The notes beneath the pieces were generated by a model, which was given only the letters and a program-made list of their open reading frames with translations, had not been told where the DNA came from and did not search any database. From an uncultured Alphaproteobacteria bacterium (GTDB lineage: Bacteria; Pseudomonadota; Alphaproteobacteria; UBA6615), in contig CALSML010000018.1 of NCBI GenBank assembly GCA_943787445.1, positions 39,093 through 103,092 on the forward strand: 64,000 bases of DNA, in the 5' to 3' direction. A program made the position numbers and the translations under genes. Below are positions 1-10,730 of the stretch, in pieces (within the stretch, counting starts at the first letter, position 1; each line of letters starts with the position of its first letter).

Positions 1-529
1 GCCATGCCCGTTGCCAGCATGGCCGGTTATTTCCGGGCATCTGGCGCGACCGCAGGGCGGGTGATTCCGTGAGCCTCGGCTTGCTCAGCCGCCGAAGGCC
101 AGATGCGCGAGGTGGCCAGTTGAATCCATGGACCGGCGCACGACTGGCTGCAGCCTCGACCCCAGTCTCTGTAATCCGTCGTTGCTAGGCGTGCTCGTCA
201 GTCGCGCGCGCTCAGCAACGCATCATTGTGCGCCCGGGTCACATCCAAGCGCATTCACCGTTCCGCGCAGCAGCATGCTGTCGCGGCTCGCAACCACCGG
301 CCACGCTGCTGCCGCTCCAGACCCGTCCAGCAGTCGCATGGCCTGTTCGAGACTGTCTGACAACGGTCAGCACGTCTCCCGCCGGAATGGGCCATGATCA
401 CCCACCTTCGTCGGCCGGTCCTCGATCGTCCGGGCTCAGCAGAGGCTGCCGTTCAGGTCCGCATAGTTCACCAGGCCGCGCAGCATGCCGTCTTCATCCA
501 CCACGCCATCCGAAATGCGTGCATCCAAA
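1..529. other. No recognisable gene; probably decayed DNA
   Basis: Every frame on both strands is short or broken by stops. A frame open from the window edge ends with TGA at 70-72 and could be the tail of a gene lying outside, but 23 residues are too few to identify. On the minus strand a frame between about 540 and 430 reads like ordinary protein and then meets stops. Its position directly after the truncated diguanylate cyclase remnant suggests a rearrangement junction near 530. Confidence 0.4.
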
Positions 530-1043
530 TTCGGTAATTTCGCGGTTCGACTGTTCAAGCCGCTGATTCACCTTTCGGTTCTGTTCTGCAACGCGTTTGG
601 TTTCCTCAACGAGGTTTGAGACAATATTCCGGACATTTCCAACTGCGTTAGCCGACGCAAGTTCACCGTCTGCGGATGCCAGCGTTTCGCTGTACCGCTC
701 GGCATCAGCTCCGGCTTCTTCTAGCAACGACATGACTTGCGCAACCGACTGTTCGATATCCGCGCTGGCGCTGATCAATGCCTCATCGCGCATATCATCG
801 ATCTCATTCGACTTGAACGCCATGCAGCAGAGATAGAGAGAATTGCACTCTTCTTTGGTGAAGACTTGACCTTGCGCAATCACACAATCGATACGATGAC
901 AGATTATCGGGGTCCACTTGGCTCACGTACATGTACCAAACCATGAAGTTGTCAGGGTTCGGTGGGATACCGTATTCGGTCATACGTTCCATTGCTGCAC
1001 TGGCAAGTTGTGAAGCTTCTTCTCCGGCTTTTTCGTGCGCCAT
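530..1043 (-). pseudogene. Remnant of a GGDEF diguanylate cyclase (N-terminal region only)
   Basis: The start at 1043 opens a peptide with the motif AMERMTEYGIPPNPDNFMVW, the typical opening of alphaproteobacterial diguanylate cyclases that carry a long helical N-terminal region. Near 910 one base appears to be missing; the next frame then continues with the expected FTKEECNSLY segment and a helical stretch ending in VNQRLEQSNREI. Homology stops at about 530, where the linker to the catalytic domain should begin. No GGDEF motif is found downstream, so the catalytic domain is lost. An intact ancestor would have made cyclic di-GMP. Confidence in the family rests on the N-terminal pattern alone. 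Confidence 0.65.
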
Positions 1044-1233
1044 TCTTCTTCTCAATTGAAATGTTGTCGTACAACAGTAGTAAAATTGAAATGTTTCAAA
1101 ACTGTTAAGTTTCAACAAAAAACACCGGAATTTCCGCGACATTGTACCATTCAGTTACAAACTTAGATTGTCTAATGATGGACTAATTCCCTCGCACACA
1201 CACACACCGATACCGCTTGTTTACAGCGGTTTT

Positions 1234-2150
1234 CTATACGGTTGTTGCAAGCGCTGCGGCATCAGCCCCCGCCTCTTCGACCAACCCACGCACGAAACTT
1301 CTGACTTTCTCGTGATCAGAAGACGCTTTGGGCGAGACGATGAAATAGCCGTATGGCGCAGGCGAGTGTCACATTGAACAAGGCGCACCAGGTCTGCCGG
1401 TTCGCAAATCATGTGCGCGGCCAGCGCGCTTCGCGCGAGTGCCACACCCTGTCCCGCGATAGCTGCATCAATCACCATACTGGTTTGATCGAAGCTCGGT
1501 CCCCGGGATACATCTATGGTGTCAAGATTCGCAGCGGCACACCAAATCGGCCAGTCATTACGGCTCGCATCATGAAGCAAGACATGCTGCGCCAGGTCTT
1601 CCGGTGATTCGAGAGCAGCACCCTCGCGCAACAAATCCGGACTGCACACCGGAAAAATTTCTTCTCGGGCCAGTTTGGTCACATGCAAATTTGGCCAATC
1701 ACCATGACCATGGCGTATCTGCCATTTCCACATCTTTGCTATTAAAGTCGACATGCTGCAGAGACGCCGTCACCCGCAGATCAATCTCGGGGTGGCTTGC
1801 GCTAAACACACCCAGACGATTGACCAGCCATTTCGCTGTCAAAATTCGGGGGAAACGCTGACCGTCAGAACACCGCTGTTTTCTCGTGCATCAAGGTAAT
1901 CTGCTCCCGCTTTCACCGATCGATCGCCTCACGCACGAATGGCAGATATCCCGTCCCGGCATCTGTCAGACGTAAACGCTGGCGCTCGCGGTGAAACAGC
2001 CGAACACCCAGTAACTTTTCCAACCCCTTCACCTGATGGCTGACGGCCGCCCTGAGTCACGTTCAATTCCCTGGCTGCCTGCGTAAAACTCATACAGCGC
2101 GCTGCAACCTCGAATGAACGCAGTGCAGTAATCTGTGGTAATCGTTCCAT
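1234..2150 (-). pseudogene. Decayed LysR-family regulator, GcvA-like
   Basis: The start at 2150 gives MERLPQITALRSFEVAARCM followed by a winged-helix region typical of GcvA-like LysR proteins. The frame shifts after NVTQ near 2052 and resumes as AVSHQVKGLEKLLGVRLFHR one frame over. Further shifts occur near 1920, 1860 and 1690. The effector-binding domain is readable at 1390-1700 (VCSPDLL, SMVIDAAIAGQGVALARSAL), and a last shift near 1365 leads to the natural C-terminus and a TAG at 1234-1236. With about five indels it cannot be functional. No intact partner gene lies next to it to suggest what it once regulated. Confidence 0.85.
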
Positions 2151-2588
2151 GCCACCTTCATACATGAAAAATATTTAATGATACGAGGAATAAACATGCT
2201 TTGCTGACCGAGGAAGGATATCTCTATCAATACCCAATTTTTGCAGAACTATCTGCCATAAAAATCGGGATCTCCGCATGTATGTCATTAAATATTCTAA
2301 TGTAATTTTGAATTATTATTTTCACCTTCGAGATTGCATGGCGTTGTGGGATCACCGAACCCAACAGCGACGCAGCCTGAAACTTCTAGACGCGCGCCTG
2401 CTGGGATGATATGGGGCTCAGCACTGCTGCGGCCGAAGAGGAGGCTGAGAAACCGTTTTGGCGTGCATGATCTTTTCTTCTGGTGCATGACCCTGTACAA
2501 TGCCTTGGTCGCCCACAAACGCGCACGAGAGAGTTCTTTTTCAAATCCAGTACGCGCCCCTCGGGCCCGCGATATCAGGGAAGACATC
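2151..2588. other. AT-rich intergenic region
   Basis: This stretch of about 440 bases separates the dead LysR gene from the hydrolase gene. The part around 2160-2330 is clearly richer in A and T than its surroundings and is the likely promoter region for the plus-strand hydrolase-amidase pair. The open frames crossing it do not resemble proteins. I see no clear terminator or palindrome. Confidence 0.4.
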
Positions 2589-3684
2589 ATGGCCATCGAA
2601 GTCAAATAAAATTGAAATCAAGAGCGTCTCTGATGCGTCAGGTCTCGACGAGTGGATCCTAGCCGGTGACGTTACCGCAGATCAGATCGTCGCCGTAATT
2701 GGCAAAACCGAAGGCAATGGCGGCGTCAATGATTTCACCCGCATTCTTTCCGATCAGGCTTTCCGGGCCGTGTTGATGAATCATGGATCGCGCAACGAAA
2801 CAGACATCAAGGAAATTCCCATGGTCTGGTCCGGCGGTTGCGACGGTGTGATCACACCTCACGCCGTGGCCTTTGCAAGCAACGACAAGACCGGCCCCGC
2901 CGGCCAGGATCGACTCGTCATGGGAACCGCAATGAGTTCGGAATTGATGCCTGAGGATATTGGCCGTCCGGCCATGGTCGAAAAAGTTGCCGAAGCCGTG
3001 CGCGCCGCGATGGCTGACGCCGGTATCGATGACCCCAAGGATGTCCACTACGTCCAGACCAAGACACCTCTACTGACAGTCGAAACCGCAAAAGACGCAC
3101 ATGCACGCGGTCAGACTGTGGCCTGCGAGGTTCATGATTCCATGGGTGTCTCCAACGGCACAACGGCGCTGGGCATAGGCGTGGCGCTGGGCGAGTTCGA
3201 CATGCCCGCCGCCGAAGACATCTGCAAAAACCTGGACATCTATTCGGCCGTGTCGTCCTGCTCATCGGGTGTCGAACTCGACCGGGCTCAGATCGTGCTG
3301 TTTGGCAACAAGGCCGGTGCGGGTGGACGCTACCGGATCGGCCATTCGGTGATGAAAGATGCGCTGGATATCGACGGCATCTATGACTCAATCCGCGATG
3401 CCGGTCTGGACCTGCCGGAACGTGCCCGCGCAGAAGATCTCAACGGCAAGCTGGTGAACTGCTTCATGAAGTCCGAGGCCGATCCCCGTGCCCGCCTGCG
3501 CGGACGCCGTCAGATCATGCTCGATGATTCCGACGTGCATCATCACCGCCACTCCAAAGCCGCTGTCGGTGGCCTCGCTGCCGCGGCCATCGGAGACCCG
3601 GCAGTCTTTGTTTCCGTCGATGCCATGCATCAGGGCCCGCAAGGTGGCGGCCCTGTGATCGCCATCGTCGATCTGGGCGAGTAG
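2589..3684 (+). pseudogene. Cyanuric acid amidohydrolase/barbiturase family enzyme with a 5' frameshift
   Basis: This ring-opening amidohydrolase family hydrolyses cyanuric acid or barbituric acid. The expected start at 2589 reads MAIEVK and then stops at 2607-2609. Removing the single T at 2607 joins it to the long frame as [19 protein letters not shown], giving 364 residues, the normal family length. All three Lys-Ser pairs of the family are present in repaired numbering: K39 ([10 protein letters not shown]) with S81 (VWSGGCDG), K158 (VQTKTP) with S226 (SSCSSG), and K294 (FMKSEADP) with S342 ([17 protein letters not shown]). The amidase gene follows 7 bases later, so the two probably form an operon. 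Sequence alone does not separate barbiturase from cyanuric acid hydrolase activity. A start inside the long frame (for example at 2500) would be possible only with an unrelated leader. Confidence 0.85.
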
Positions 3685-3691
3685 ACAGCTT

Positions 3692-4878
3692 ATGCCCCTG
3701 CCCTTCGAGGACCCGTACAACGCGTTCTGCACGGATACGGACGCCTTCCTCGAAGGCGCAAGCGTCGGACCACTCTCGGGCCTGACCTTTGCAGCCAAGG
3801 ACCTCTATGATGTTGCCGGACATGTAACTGGTGGTGGCAACCCGGACTGGAAACGCACTCACGAACCCGCCACAGAGACATCCTGGCCCGTCCAGGCGCT
3901 TGTCGATGCAGGGGCCACCATGGTTGGGAAAACCCATACCGACGAATTGTCGCGCGGAATCTTTGGCGAGAACGCGCATTACGGCACGCCGATTAATCCT
4001 GCGGCACCCGGTCATGTGCCGGGCGGCTCATCGAGCGGTTCCGTCGCAGCCGTCGCTGGTGGCCTCGTGGACGTGGCGCTGGGCACCGACACGGGAGGTT
4101 CCGTGCGGGTCCCGGCGAGCTTCTGCGGTGTTGTGGGCATGCGAACAACACACGGTCGCATCCCCTTCACACATGCCATTGATCAAGCGCCCAGCTTTGA
4201 CACGGTGGGTTGGTTTGCTCGCGATGCCGAGACCTTTGCACGCGCAGGCAGCATCCTTCTGGAGAGCGAGATTTCCGCGCAGGATTCACCGCGTTTGATC
4301 GTAGCGGACGATCTGTTCGCCTATGCCGACGATGCGGTCCGCAAGGCATTGGCCGACGCCATGGACACGGTGCATGCCCACACCCGCGATCATGAACACA
4401 CCACACTCGCGCCAGAAGGTGTGGACGTATGGTTCGGCCATCAGGCGATCCTTCAGGGCCGTGAGGCGTGGGATACCTTCGGCGACTGGGTGGACGCGCA
4501 CGACCCGCGCTTCGGTTTCGAAGTTGCAGAGAATTACCTGATCGGCCGCAACTGGCCCGATGAGGCCCGGGCCGAAGCACAAGCCGCACGCCCGCACTAT
4601 CGCGCAAGGGTCGAGGCGTTGCTTGGCGATGATGGTGTGATCGTCATGCCCACCACACCCTTTCCGGCCCCTCCCCGAAACTCCCTGCGCTCCGATCAGA
4701 AGGCCCGGCGCTTCCGGGTGATCGCCATGACCTGCATCTCCGGGCTGGCCGGCACGCCACAGATCAATCTGCCACTCGGCATGCCGTCGACGGCCGACCC
4801 TCAAGGGTCTTTCCCTGATTGGCCCGCGCGGCCAGGGACGAACTGCTGATCGACCTCGCCCGCCGGATCATGGCCTGA
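3692..4878 (+). pseudogene. AMI1-like amidase-signature enzyme with C-terminal frameshifts
   Basis: Amidase-signature enzyme with the Ser-cisSer-Lys triad at K36 (FAAKDLYD), S113 (PGGSSSGS) and S137 (GTDTGGSVRVP). These positions and the surrounding sequence resemble plant AMI1-type indole-acetamide amidases more than AtzE or AtzF. The frame is open to a TGA near 4849, but its last 20 residues are not family-like. The expected ending LSLIGPRG is in a second frame near 4805-4830, and RDELLIDLARRIMA with a TGA at 4876-4878 is in a third, so two small indels have altered the last ~30 residues. The catalytic core is intact, so some activity is conceivable. Its pairing with the upstream ring-opening amidohydrolase suggests amide or ureide catabolism. 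Confidence 0.8.
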
Positions 4879-4904
4879 GGCCGCACCACCGGCGCGTTTT
4901 CGGA

Positions 4905-5318
4905 CTAGCGCGGTGCCAGGCTGTCTTCATCGGTGAGATGGGCAACCTCCACGTCCGAACCAGCAAAGGTCCGCGTGACGTGATCAGAACCGTAGATCCA
5001 GAGGATCACCATGGGTTCGTCACCGACATTGAGGAAATAATGCTCCTTGCCGGCCGCAATATAGGTTGAATCATAGGCGGTGAGCCGCGTGCGTTCGCCT
5101 TCAATATCCACTTCGGCTTCGCCGGACAGCAAGGTGACCTGCTCGTCACAATTGTGCTTGTGCATCGGGGCCGTACTGCCTGCCGGAAACGAACTGATGC
5201 CGGTTGTGAATGCGGCATTCGGGCAAACCTTGGGCACCACCAGAGGTGTCGAAACGACCCCGCCCCCGCGCTCAAGCTTTTCGACCTCGTCAAATTTCAG
5301 GACAACCGATTCGGACAT
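4905..5318 (-). CDS. Small single-domain cupin protein
   Basis: A 137-residue protein with one cupin barrel. The first cupin motif is seen as HKHNCDEQVTLLSGEAEV and the second in the stretch around AGKEHYFLNVGDEP. The metal-ligand pattern is recognisable. No signal peptide is present, so it is probably cytoplasmic. It lies 36 bases after the bicupin gene on the same strand and may be co-transcribed with it. Substrate cannot be told; such proteins range from dioxygenases and isomerases to metabolite-binding proteins. Confidence 0.75.
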   Translation of the reverse strand: MSESVVLKFDEVEKLERGGGVVSTPLVVPKVCPNAAFTTGISSFPAGSTAPMHKHNCDEQVTLLSGEAEVDIEGERTRLTAYDSTYIAAGKEHYFLNVGDEPMVILWIYGSDHVTRTFAGSDVEVAHLTDEDSLAPR

Positions 5319-5354
5319 AGTATTTCCCTGTGGGTTTTGTGATTAGTTGGGCAG

Positions 5355-6035
5355 CTATAACGCGGCCGGTACCGTCGCATAACGCAGATTGCCCGTCTTC
5401 ACCCAAACACGCGCACCATCGGTACTGGCTTTCGCCATGCTCTGCATCCTGTCGGGCATGCGCAGCCAGGAATTGGCGCCCAGCCGATCCCCGGAATCCT
5501 CGAACGCACCGTCCAAGACAAAATACTCTGCACCACCATCTGCGCCCAGCCTGACTTCGGCGTCTGGCGCCCAGAGCTCGGTCCGAACATCCTCACGAGG
5601 GTCATGAAACAACGGTGTGACAGAAACTCCAGGTCGACCTGCGTCACGGACAGCGCTGATCTTGTTGGTATCAATCCGCACATGAGTACGATCCTGCAGG
5701 TCAAACTGCCAGAGTTTGACCATGATCGTGCAGCCCGGTTCGGGACCCGGTGTGTGACGGGATTCCGGCGGGTTGCGGATATAGGAGCCCGCCGGAAAAT
5801 CCCCGAGCTCGTCCTGAAACACACCCTCCAGGACAATGAACTCCTCGCCCCCGTCATGGACGTGAGGGGAATACGCGCTGCCGGGCGCGTAACGCACGAT
5901 CGAGGTTGCGCGGGCCAACTCATCGCCGATCCGGTCGAGCATGCGGCGGCTCACCCCCACCATGGGAGACTCAAGCCAGTCGATTTCGTCGCCATGCATG
6001 ACGACGCGTTTCGAAAAGTCAGCATTCAGTTCCAT
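5355..6035 (-). CDS. ChrR-like double-cupin protein
   Basis: A 226-residue protein with two cupin halves. The first carries YSPHVHDGGEEFIVLEGVF, the typical anti-sigma ChrR-like metal site, followed by GSYIRNPPESRHTPG. The second half (ELWAPDAEVRLGADGGAEYFVLDG) has lost most metal ligands, as is common in this family. There is no zinc-finger anti-sigma domain at the N-terminus, so it is not a full ChrR anti-sigma factor, and no ECF sigma gene lies next to it. It may be a free-standing oxygenase or sensor cupin. It sits just downstream of the methionine operon on the same strand, separated by about 50 bases. Confidence 0.7.
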   Translation of the reverse strand: MELNADFSKRVVMHGDEIDWLESPMVGVSRRMLDRIGDELARATSIVRYAPGSAYSPHVHDGGEEFIVLEGVFQDELGDFPAGSYIRNPPESRHTPGPEPGCTIMVKLWQFDLQDRTHVRIDTNKISAVRDAGRPGVSVTPLFHDPREDVRTELWAPDAEVRLGADGGAEYFVLDGAFEDSGDRLGANSWLRMPDRMQSMAKASTDGARVWVKTGNLRYATVPAAL

Positions 6036-6086
6036 GGTGATGGCTTGCCCTATGCCCCCCGGATCCGGCTGTCCATTATGTTCGGA

Positions 6087-8780
6087 CTATTCTGCCGCGT
6101 CGCGGCCTACATATTCAGCCGGATCATAATTGAGATTGGGAGAAAGCCAGCGCTCCGCATAGGCAAGGTCTACTCCCTTGCGCCGGGCGTAATCCTCCAC
6201 CTGATCCCGTTCGATTTTCCCAACACCGAAATAGCGGGCGTCGGGATGGGCGAAATAGAATCCGCTGACCGACGATGGCGGCCACATGGCAAAGCTTTCC
6301 GTCAGGCTCACACCGGTCTGGGCCTCGGCATCAAGCAGATCAAACAAGGTCCGTTTCTCGGTATGGTCCGGACTGGCCGGATATCCCGGTGCGGGCCGAA
6401 TGCCACGATAGTCTTCGCTGATGAGCTCCGCATTTGTGAGACCTTCATCAGGTGCATAGCCCCAGAACTCCTCGCGAACCCGCTGATGCATCCGCTCCGC
6501 AAAGGCTTCCGCCAGCCGGTCGGCCAGCGCCTTGGCGAGGATCGCATTGTAGTCGTCGTTCTTGTTCTCGAAACGCTCTGAGATCGCGTCTATTTCCGGA
6601 CCGGCGGTCACGACAAAACCACCCACATAATCGGTATGACCGGCCTCGGCAGGACAGACGAAATCCGACAGGGCGAAGTTCGGGCGGGTGTTGTTGCGCA
6701 TCATCTGCTGACGCAGGGTACGAACCATCGCCAGTTTCGCGCCGTTCTCTTCCCCATCATAGATGGCAATATCATCGCCAACCGCATTTGCAGGCCAGAA
6801 GCCGACAACCGCCCGTGGAACCAACCAGTTTTCCGCAAACATGCGATCAAGCATCTTTTGCGCGTCCTCGAACAACTCCCGAGCCGCTTCGCCAACAACC
6901 TCATCCTCAAGAATGTCGGGATACTTCCCCGCCAGTTCCCAGGTGCGAAAGAACGGTGTCCAGTCGATGAAATCCCGCAACTCGTTCAGATCATAGGCCT
7001 GAAAGGACCGGGTTCCCAGAAATGAGGGTACCGGGGCAACAAAGTCGGACCAGTCGATCGGTGCTTTGTTGGCGCGGGCACCAGCAATGGTCTGACGTTT
7101 GGATTTCCGGCCACTGCCCGCATGTTTCACGCGGGCAGCTTCATACTCATCGCGAATCCCGGCGACAAAATCATCACGCGCCGTTTCGGACAACAAATTA
7201 CTCATCACTCCAACGGCCTTGGACGCGTCGTTCACATGAATCACGGGATTGTCGTAGCCCGGCGCGATCTTGACCGCCGTGTGCAGACGGCTGGTGGTTG
7301 CTCCCCCGATCAGTAACGGCAATGTCATATCCTGCCGTTTCATTTCACGCGCAAGGTTCACCATTTCGTCCAGGCTCGGCGTGATCAGGCCGGAGACACC
7401 GATAATATCGGCCTTCTCCTCCAGTGCGGTGCGGAGAATCTTCTCTGCTGGCACCATCACCCCCAGATCGACCACATCGTAATTGTTACACTGCAGCACC
7501 ACGCCAACGATATTCTTGCCGATGTCATGGACATCGCCCTTTACCGTGGCCATCAGGATTTTCCCGTTGACCTTTGAGGCCTGACCGGATGCTTCTCGTT
7601 CGGCTTCCATGAAGGGCGTCAGATGGGCAACCGCCTGCTTCATCACACGCGCGCTTTTCACCACCTGAGGCAGGAACATCTTGCCCGCACCAAACAGGTC
7701 TCCGACGACATTCATGCCATCCATCAGTGGCCCTTCGATCACATGCAGGGGGCGCTCGGCCTCCAGACGGGCGTTTTCGGTATCCTCGATGATGAAATCG
7801 GTGATCCCGTGGATCAGTGCATATTCGAGACGCTCGGTGACATTGCCATCGCGCCATTCGAGGTTCTTTTCCTGAGCCGCTGTTCCGACATCGCGATAGT
7901 CATCGGCGATTTCCAGAAGCCGGTCCGTGGCATCGTCACGGCGGTTGAAGAGCACATCCTCGATCCGTTCGAGCAGATCTTCCGGAATATCGTCATAAAC
8001 CATGATCTGCCCGGCATTAACGATTCCCATATCCATGCCGGCACGAATGGCGTGCAGAAGGAACGCCGAGTGCATCGCTTCCCGCACCGCATTGTTGCCC
8101 CGGAACGAGAAGGACAGATTGGATACACCGCCCGACACATGGACATGGGGCAATTCAGCGCGAATGCGCTTTGTCGCCTCGATAAACGCAATGGCGTAGT
8201 CGTTGTGCTCCTCGATTCCGGTCGCGACGGCAAAGATATTCGGATCGAAGATGATGTCTTCGGCCGGAAACCCATTCGCAGTCAGCAAATCATAGGACCG
8301 CTTGCAGATATCAAACTTCCGATCTGCGGTATCGGCCTGTCCATCCTCATCGAAGGCCATCACGACCGTAGCTGCGCCATAACGCCGGATCTTGCGCGCC
8401 AGCTCAAGAAACGGCTCTTCACCCTCCTTGAGACTGATCGAATTCACGATTGCCTTGCCCTGCACGCATTTCAAACCGGCCTCGATGACAGACCATTTGG
8501 AGGAATCGATCATCACCGGAACCCGCGAAATGTCCGGCTCCGCCGCAATCAGATTGAGGAAGCGCACCATCGCCGCCTCGGAATCCAGCATGCCTTCATC
8601 CATGTTGACATCGATGATCTGAGCGCCGTTTTCCACTTGCTGACGCGCAACCTCCAGAGCGGTGTCGAAATCATCGCCCTTGATAAGATCACGAAACCGC
8701 GCCGAGCCCGTTACATTGGTCCGTTCGCCAATATTGACGAACTGGCTGCCCGCCGCGCCGCTTATTTCCATGTCACTCAT
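6087..8780 (-). CDS. metH: Methionine synthase, pterin/B12-binding/reactivation part (MetH C-terminal half)
   Basis: This 897-residue protein holds everything of cobalamin-dependent methionine synthase except the homocysteine domain. Order: methyltetrahydrofolate-binding domain (about 1-260, opening [16 protein letters not shown]), cobalamin cap and B12-binding domain (about 290-520, with [15 protein letters not shown] carrying the axial His), and the SAM-binding reactivation domain (about 560-897). It transfers methyl groups from methyltetrahydrofolate through cob(I)alamin to homocysteine bound on its partner subunit. The ATG overlaps the stop of the upstream gene as ATGA (8777-8780), giving translational coupling. 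Neither end shows signs of a frameshift, so this is a true two-gene enzyme. Regulation is probably shared with metF through the operon promoter near 11.8 kb. Confidence 0.95.
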   Translation of the reverse strand: MSDMEISGAAGSQFVNIGERTNVTGSARFRDLIKGDDFDTALEVARQQVENGAQIIDVNMDEGMLDSEAAMVRFLNLIAAEPDISRVPVMIDSSKWSVIEAGLKCVQGKAIVNSISLKEGEEPFLELARKIRRYGAATVVMAFDEDGQADTADRKFDICKRSYDLLTANGFPAEDIIFDPNIFAVATGIEEHNDYAIAFIEATKRIRAELPHVHVSGGVSNLSFSFRGNNAVREAMHSAFLLHAIRAGMDMGIVNAGQIMVYDDIPEDLLERIEDVLFNRRDDATDRLLEIADDYRDVGTAAQEKNLEWRDGNVTERLEYALIHGITDFIIEDTENARLEAERPLHVIEGPLMDGMNVVGDLFGAGKMFLPQVVKSARVMKQAVAHLTPFMEAEREASGQASKVNGKILMATVKGDVHDIGKNIVGVVLQCNNYDVVDLGVMVPAEKILRTALEEKADIIGVSGLITPSLDEMVNLAREMKRQDMTLPLLIGGATTSRLHTAVKIAPGYDNPVIHVNDASKAVGVMSNLLSETARDDFVAGIRDEYEAARVKHAGSGRKSKRQTIAGARANKAPIDWSDFVAPVPSFLGTRSFQAYDLNELRDFIDWTPFFRTWELAGKYPDILEDEVVGEAARELFEDAQKMLDRMFAENWLVPRAVVGFWPANAVGDDIAIYDGEENGAKLAMVRTLRQQMMRNNTRPNFALSDFVCPAEAGHTDYVGGFVVTAGPEIDAISERFENKNDDYNAILAKALADRLAEAFAERMHQRVREEFWGYAPDEGLTNAELISEDYRGIRPAPGYPASPDHTEKRTLFDLLDAEAQTGVSLTESFAMWPPSSVSGFYFAHPDARYFGVGKIERDQVEDYARRKGVDLAYAERWLSPNLNYDPAEYVGRDAAE

Positions 8781-9835
8781 ATCGTCACCGTAAAGGGTTC
8801 GAGACCGGACAGGCGCATCGCCGGTTCCCGCACGGGAATGTCACGTGGTGGCAATCCTGTAACAGCATTGTGCAGCGCGGATATGTGCGCCGGAGTGGTG
8901 CCACAACATCCGCCAACGATGTTGACCAGACCTTCTTCGGCCCATTCGCGCACAAACCCGGCGGTGGTTTCGGCCTGCTCGTCATACTCACCAAACTCAT
9001 TGGGCAGGCCCGCATTGGGGTAGGCGCAGACAAATGTATCGGCCAGCCGGGACAACTCCACCAGATAGGGCCGCATATCCCTGGCACCCAGAGAGCAGTT
9101 CAGTCCGATGGTCAACGGGCTGGCGTGACGCATGGAATTCCAGAAGGCTTCGGGCGTCTGCCCGGTCAGCGTGCGTCCCGACATATCCGTAATGGTGCCC
9201 GAGATCATCACCGGACGGCGTTCACCGGTCTCCTCGAAGAGTTCCTCAAGCGCGAAAATACCGCATTTGGCGTTGAGCGTGTCGAAAATGGTTTCAATCA
9301 GAAACAGGTCGACCCCGCCTGACAGCAAAGCGCGCGCCGCCTGTTTATAGGCATCCTTGAGCGTGTCGAAATCGATTGCGCGATAGCCCGGATCGTTCAC
9401 ATCAGGCGAGATCGATGTGGTTCGATTGGTCGGTCCAATGGCGCCTGCGGCCCAGCATTGCCGGTCCGGGTTACGCGCCATCATGTCGTCGCAGGCTTCA
9501 CGCGCCAGACGCGCGCCCTCCACATTGAAAACGTCCACATAGTCTTCCATACCGTAGTCGGCCTGGGAAATGGTCGTTGCGTTGAAGGTGTTGGTCGCGA
9601 TGATATCCGCGCCGGCTTCCAGATAGCTGATATGGATATCCCGGATGGCATCAGGAGCCGTCAGATTGAGGATATCGTTGTTCCCGGTCAGATCGTTACC
9701 CAGACCTTCGAAATGCTTGCCGTGGAAATCCGCGGATTCAAGCTTCAGCGCCTGTATTTCAGTCCCCATCGCGCCGTCGAGCACGAGGATGCGTTCCGCC
9801 AGCGCTGCTTTGATGTCTGGTTGTGGCCGGATCAT
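8777..9835 (-). CDS. Methionine synthase, homocysteine methyltransferase part (MetH N-terminal half)
   Basis: A 352-residue homocysteine S-methyltransferase domain with the zinc-ligand cysteines in GLNCSLGA and in [12 protein letters not shown]. It opens with [13 protein letters not shown], the normal MetH N-terminus, and ends in [10 protein letters not shown], which in single-chain MetH is the linker to the pterin domain. Its start overlaps the metF stop (ATGA, 9832-9835) and its stop overlaps the start of the second metH gene, so all three are translationally coupled. It would bind and activate homocysteine for methylation by the B12-binding partner. A stand-alone betaine or S-methylmethionine-using enzyme is less likely in this context. 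Confidence 0.93.
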   Translation of the reverse strand: MIRPQPDIKAALAERILVLDGAMGTEIQALKLESADFHGKHFEGLGNDLTGNNDILNLTAPDAIRDIHISYLEAGADIIATNTFNATTISQADYGMEDYVDVFNVEGARLAREACDDMMARNPDRQCWAAGAIGPTNRTTSISPDVNDPGYRAIDFDTLKDAYKQAARALLSGGVDLFLIETIFDTLNAKCGIFALEELFEETGERRPVMISGTITDMSGRTLTGQTPEAFWNSMRHASPLTIGLNCSLGARDMRPYLVELSRLADTFVCAYPNAGLPNEFGEYDEQAETTAGFVREWAEEGLVNIVGGCCGTTPAHISALHNAVTGLPPRDIPVREPAMRLSGLEPFTVTI

Positions 9836-10728
9836 TGGCTGGCCTCCGTCTTGGGCATCGAAGACGTGACACCGATGCTCTCACACACAGCCTGGGTCAG
9901 GGCAGCGCGGTTCAGTGTGTAGAAGTGAAACAGGTCAACGTCATTTTCCATCAACCCGTGGCATTGCTGTGAAGCCACTTCAATGGCGACCTGACGCCGG
10001 TCATAGGGCGTGTCGTCCAGCCCTTCGAACCGGTCGGCCAGCGCTTGTGGCACCCGGGCACCACACATGGCAGCAAAACGGCACATGCTTTTGAAATTTC
10101 CCACCGGCATGATTCCGGGCACCAGCGGCACGGAAATGCCCGCGGCGGCCACACGATCGCGAAATCTCAGAAAATCATCATTGTCGAAGAAGAACTGGGT
10201 AATTGCCTGACCGGCCCCGGCATCGATCTTGCGCTTCAGATTGTCGAGATCGGCCTCCGCACTTTGTGCCTCGGGATGGGTTTCCGGATAGGCGGCAACC
10301 GAGATCTCGAAATTGCCGACCTCCCGCAAGCCCCGCACCAGATCCGATGCATAGGCGTAGCCTTCCGGATGAAGCGAATAGCCCTGATCCCCGTCAGGTG
10401 GGTCACCGCGCAAGGCCACGATATGACGTACGCCGGCATCCCAGTAGGAACGTGCCACGTCCTCAATCTCGTCGCGGGACGCGGCCACGCAGGTGAGATG
10501 TGCCGCTGCCGTGATGCCCGCCTCGGCCACGATGCGCGAGACGGTGTTATGGGTCCGCTCCCGGGTCGAGCCGCCGGCACCATAGGTGACTGAGACGAAC
10601 GCCGGAGACAGCGGTGCCAGGGCACAGACAGTATCCCACAAGGTGTCCTCCATTTCGGGGGTCTTTGGCGGAAAGAACTCGAAACTGACCGCGGGTATCT
10701 GCTGTGATGTCACGTTGAAAAAGCTCAT
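9832..10728 (-). CDS. metF: 5,10-methylenetetrahydrofolate reductase
   Basis: A 298-residue flavoprotein of the MetF family that reduces 5,10-methylenetetrahydrofolate to 5-methyltetrahydrofolate, the methyl donor used by the downstream MetH halves. Family signatures include [17 protein letters not shown] near the start, [14 protein letters not shown], and ALRGDPP in the middle. Length is normal. It begins 2 bases after the ArsR-methyltransferase gene ends and overlaps the first metH gene by 4 bases, so the four genes are one operon in the order regulator, metF, metH N-part, metH C-part. Confidence 0.97.
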   Translation of the reverse strand: MSFFNVTSQQIPAVSFEFFPPKTPEMEDTLWDTVCALAPLSPAFVSVTYGAGGSTRERTHNTVSRIVAEAGITAAAHLTCVAASRDEIEDVARSYWDAGVRHIVALRGDPPDGDQGYSLHPEGYAYASDLVRGLREVGNFEISVAAYPETHPEAQSAEADLDNLKRKIDAGAGQAITQFFFDNDDFLRFRDRVAAAGISVPLVPGIMPVGNFKSMCRFAAMCGARVPQALADRFEGLDDTPYDRRQVAIEVASQQCHGLMENDVDLFHFYTLNRAALTQAVCESIGVTSSMPKTEASQ

Positions 10729-10730
10729 GG

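Noticed and set aside
128..566. Short plus-strand open frames near the left edge
   Set aside because: Proline/serine/arginine-rich composition with no similarity or ribosome sites; typical noncoding frames in GC-rich DNA.
7623..9023. 466-residue plus-strand open frame opposite metH
   Set aside because: Antisense shadow of metH with no recognisable domain and no ribosome-binding site.
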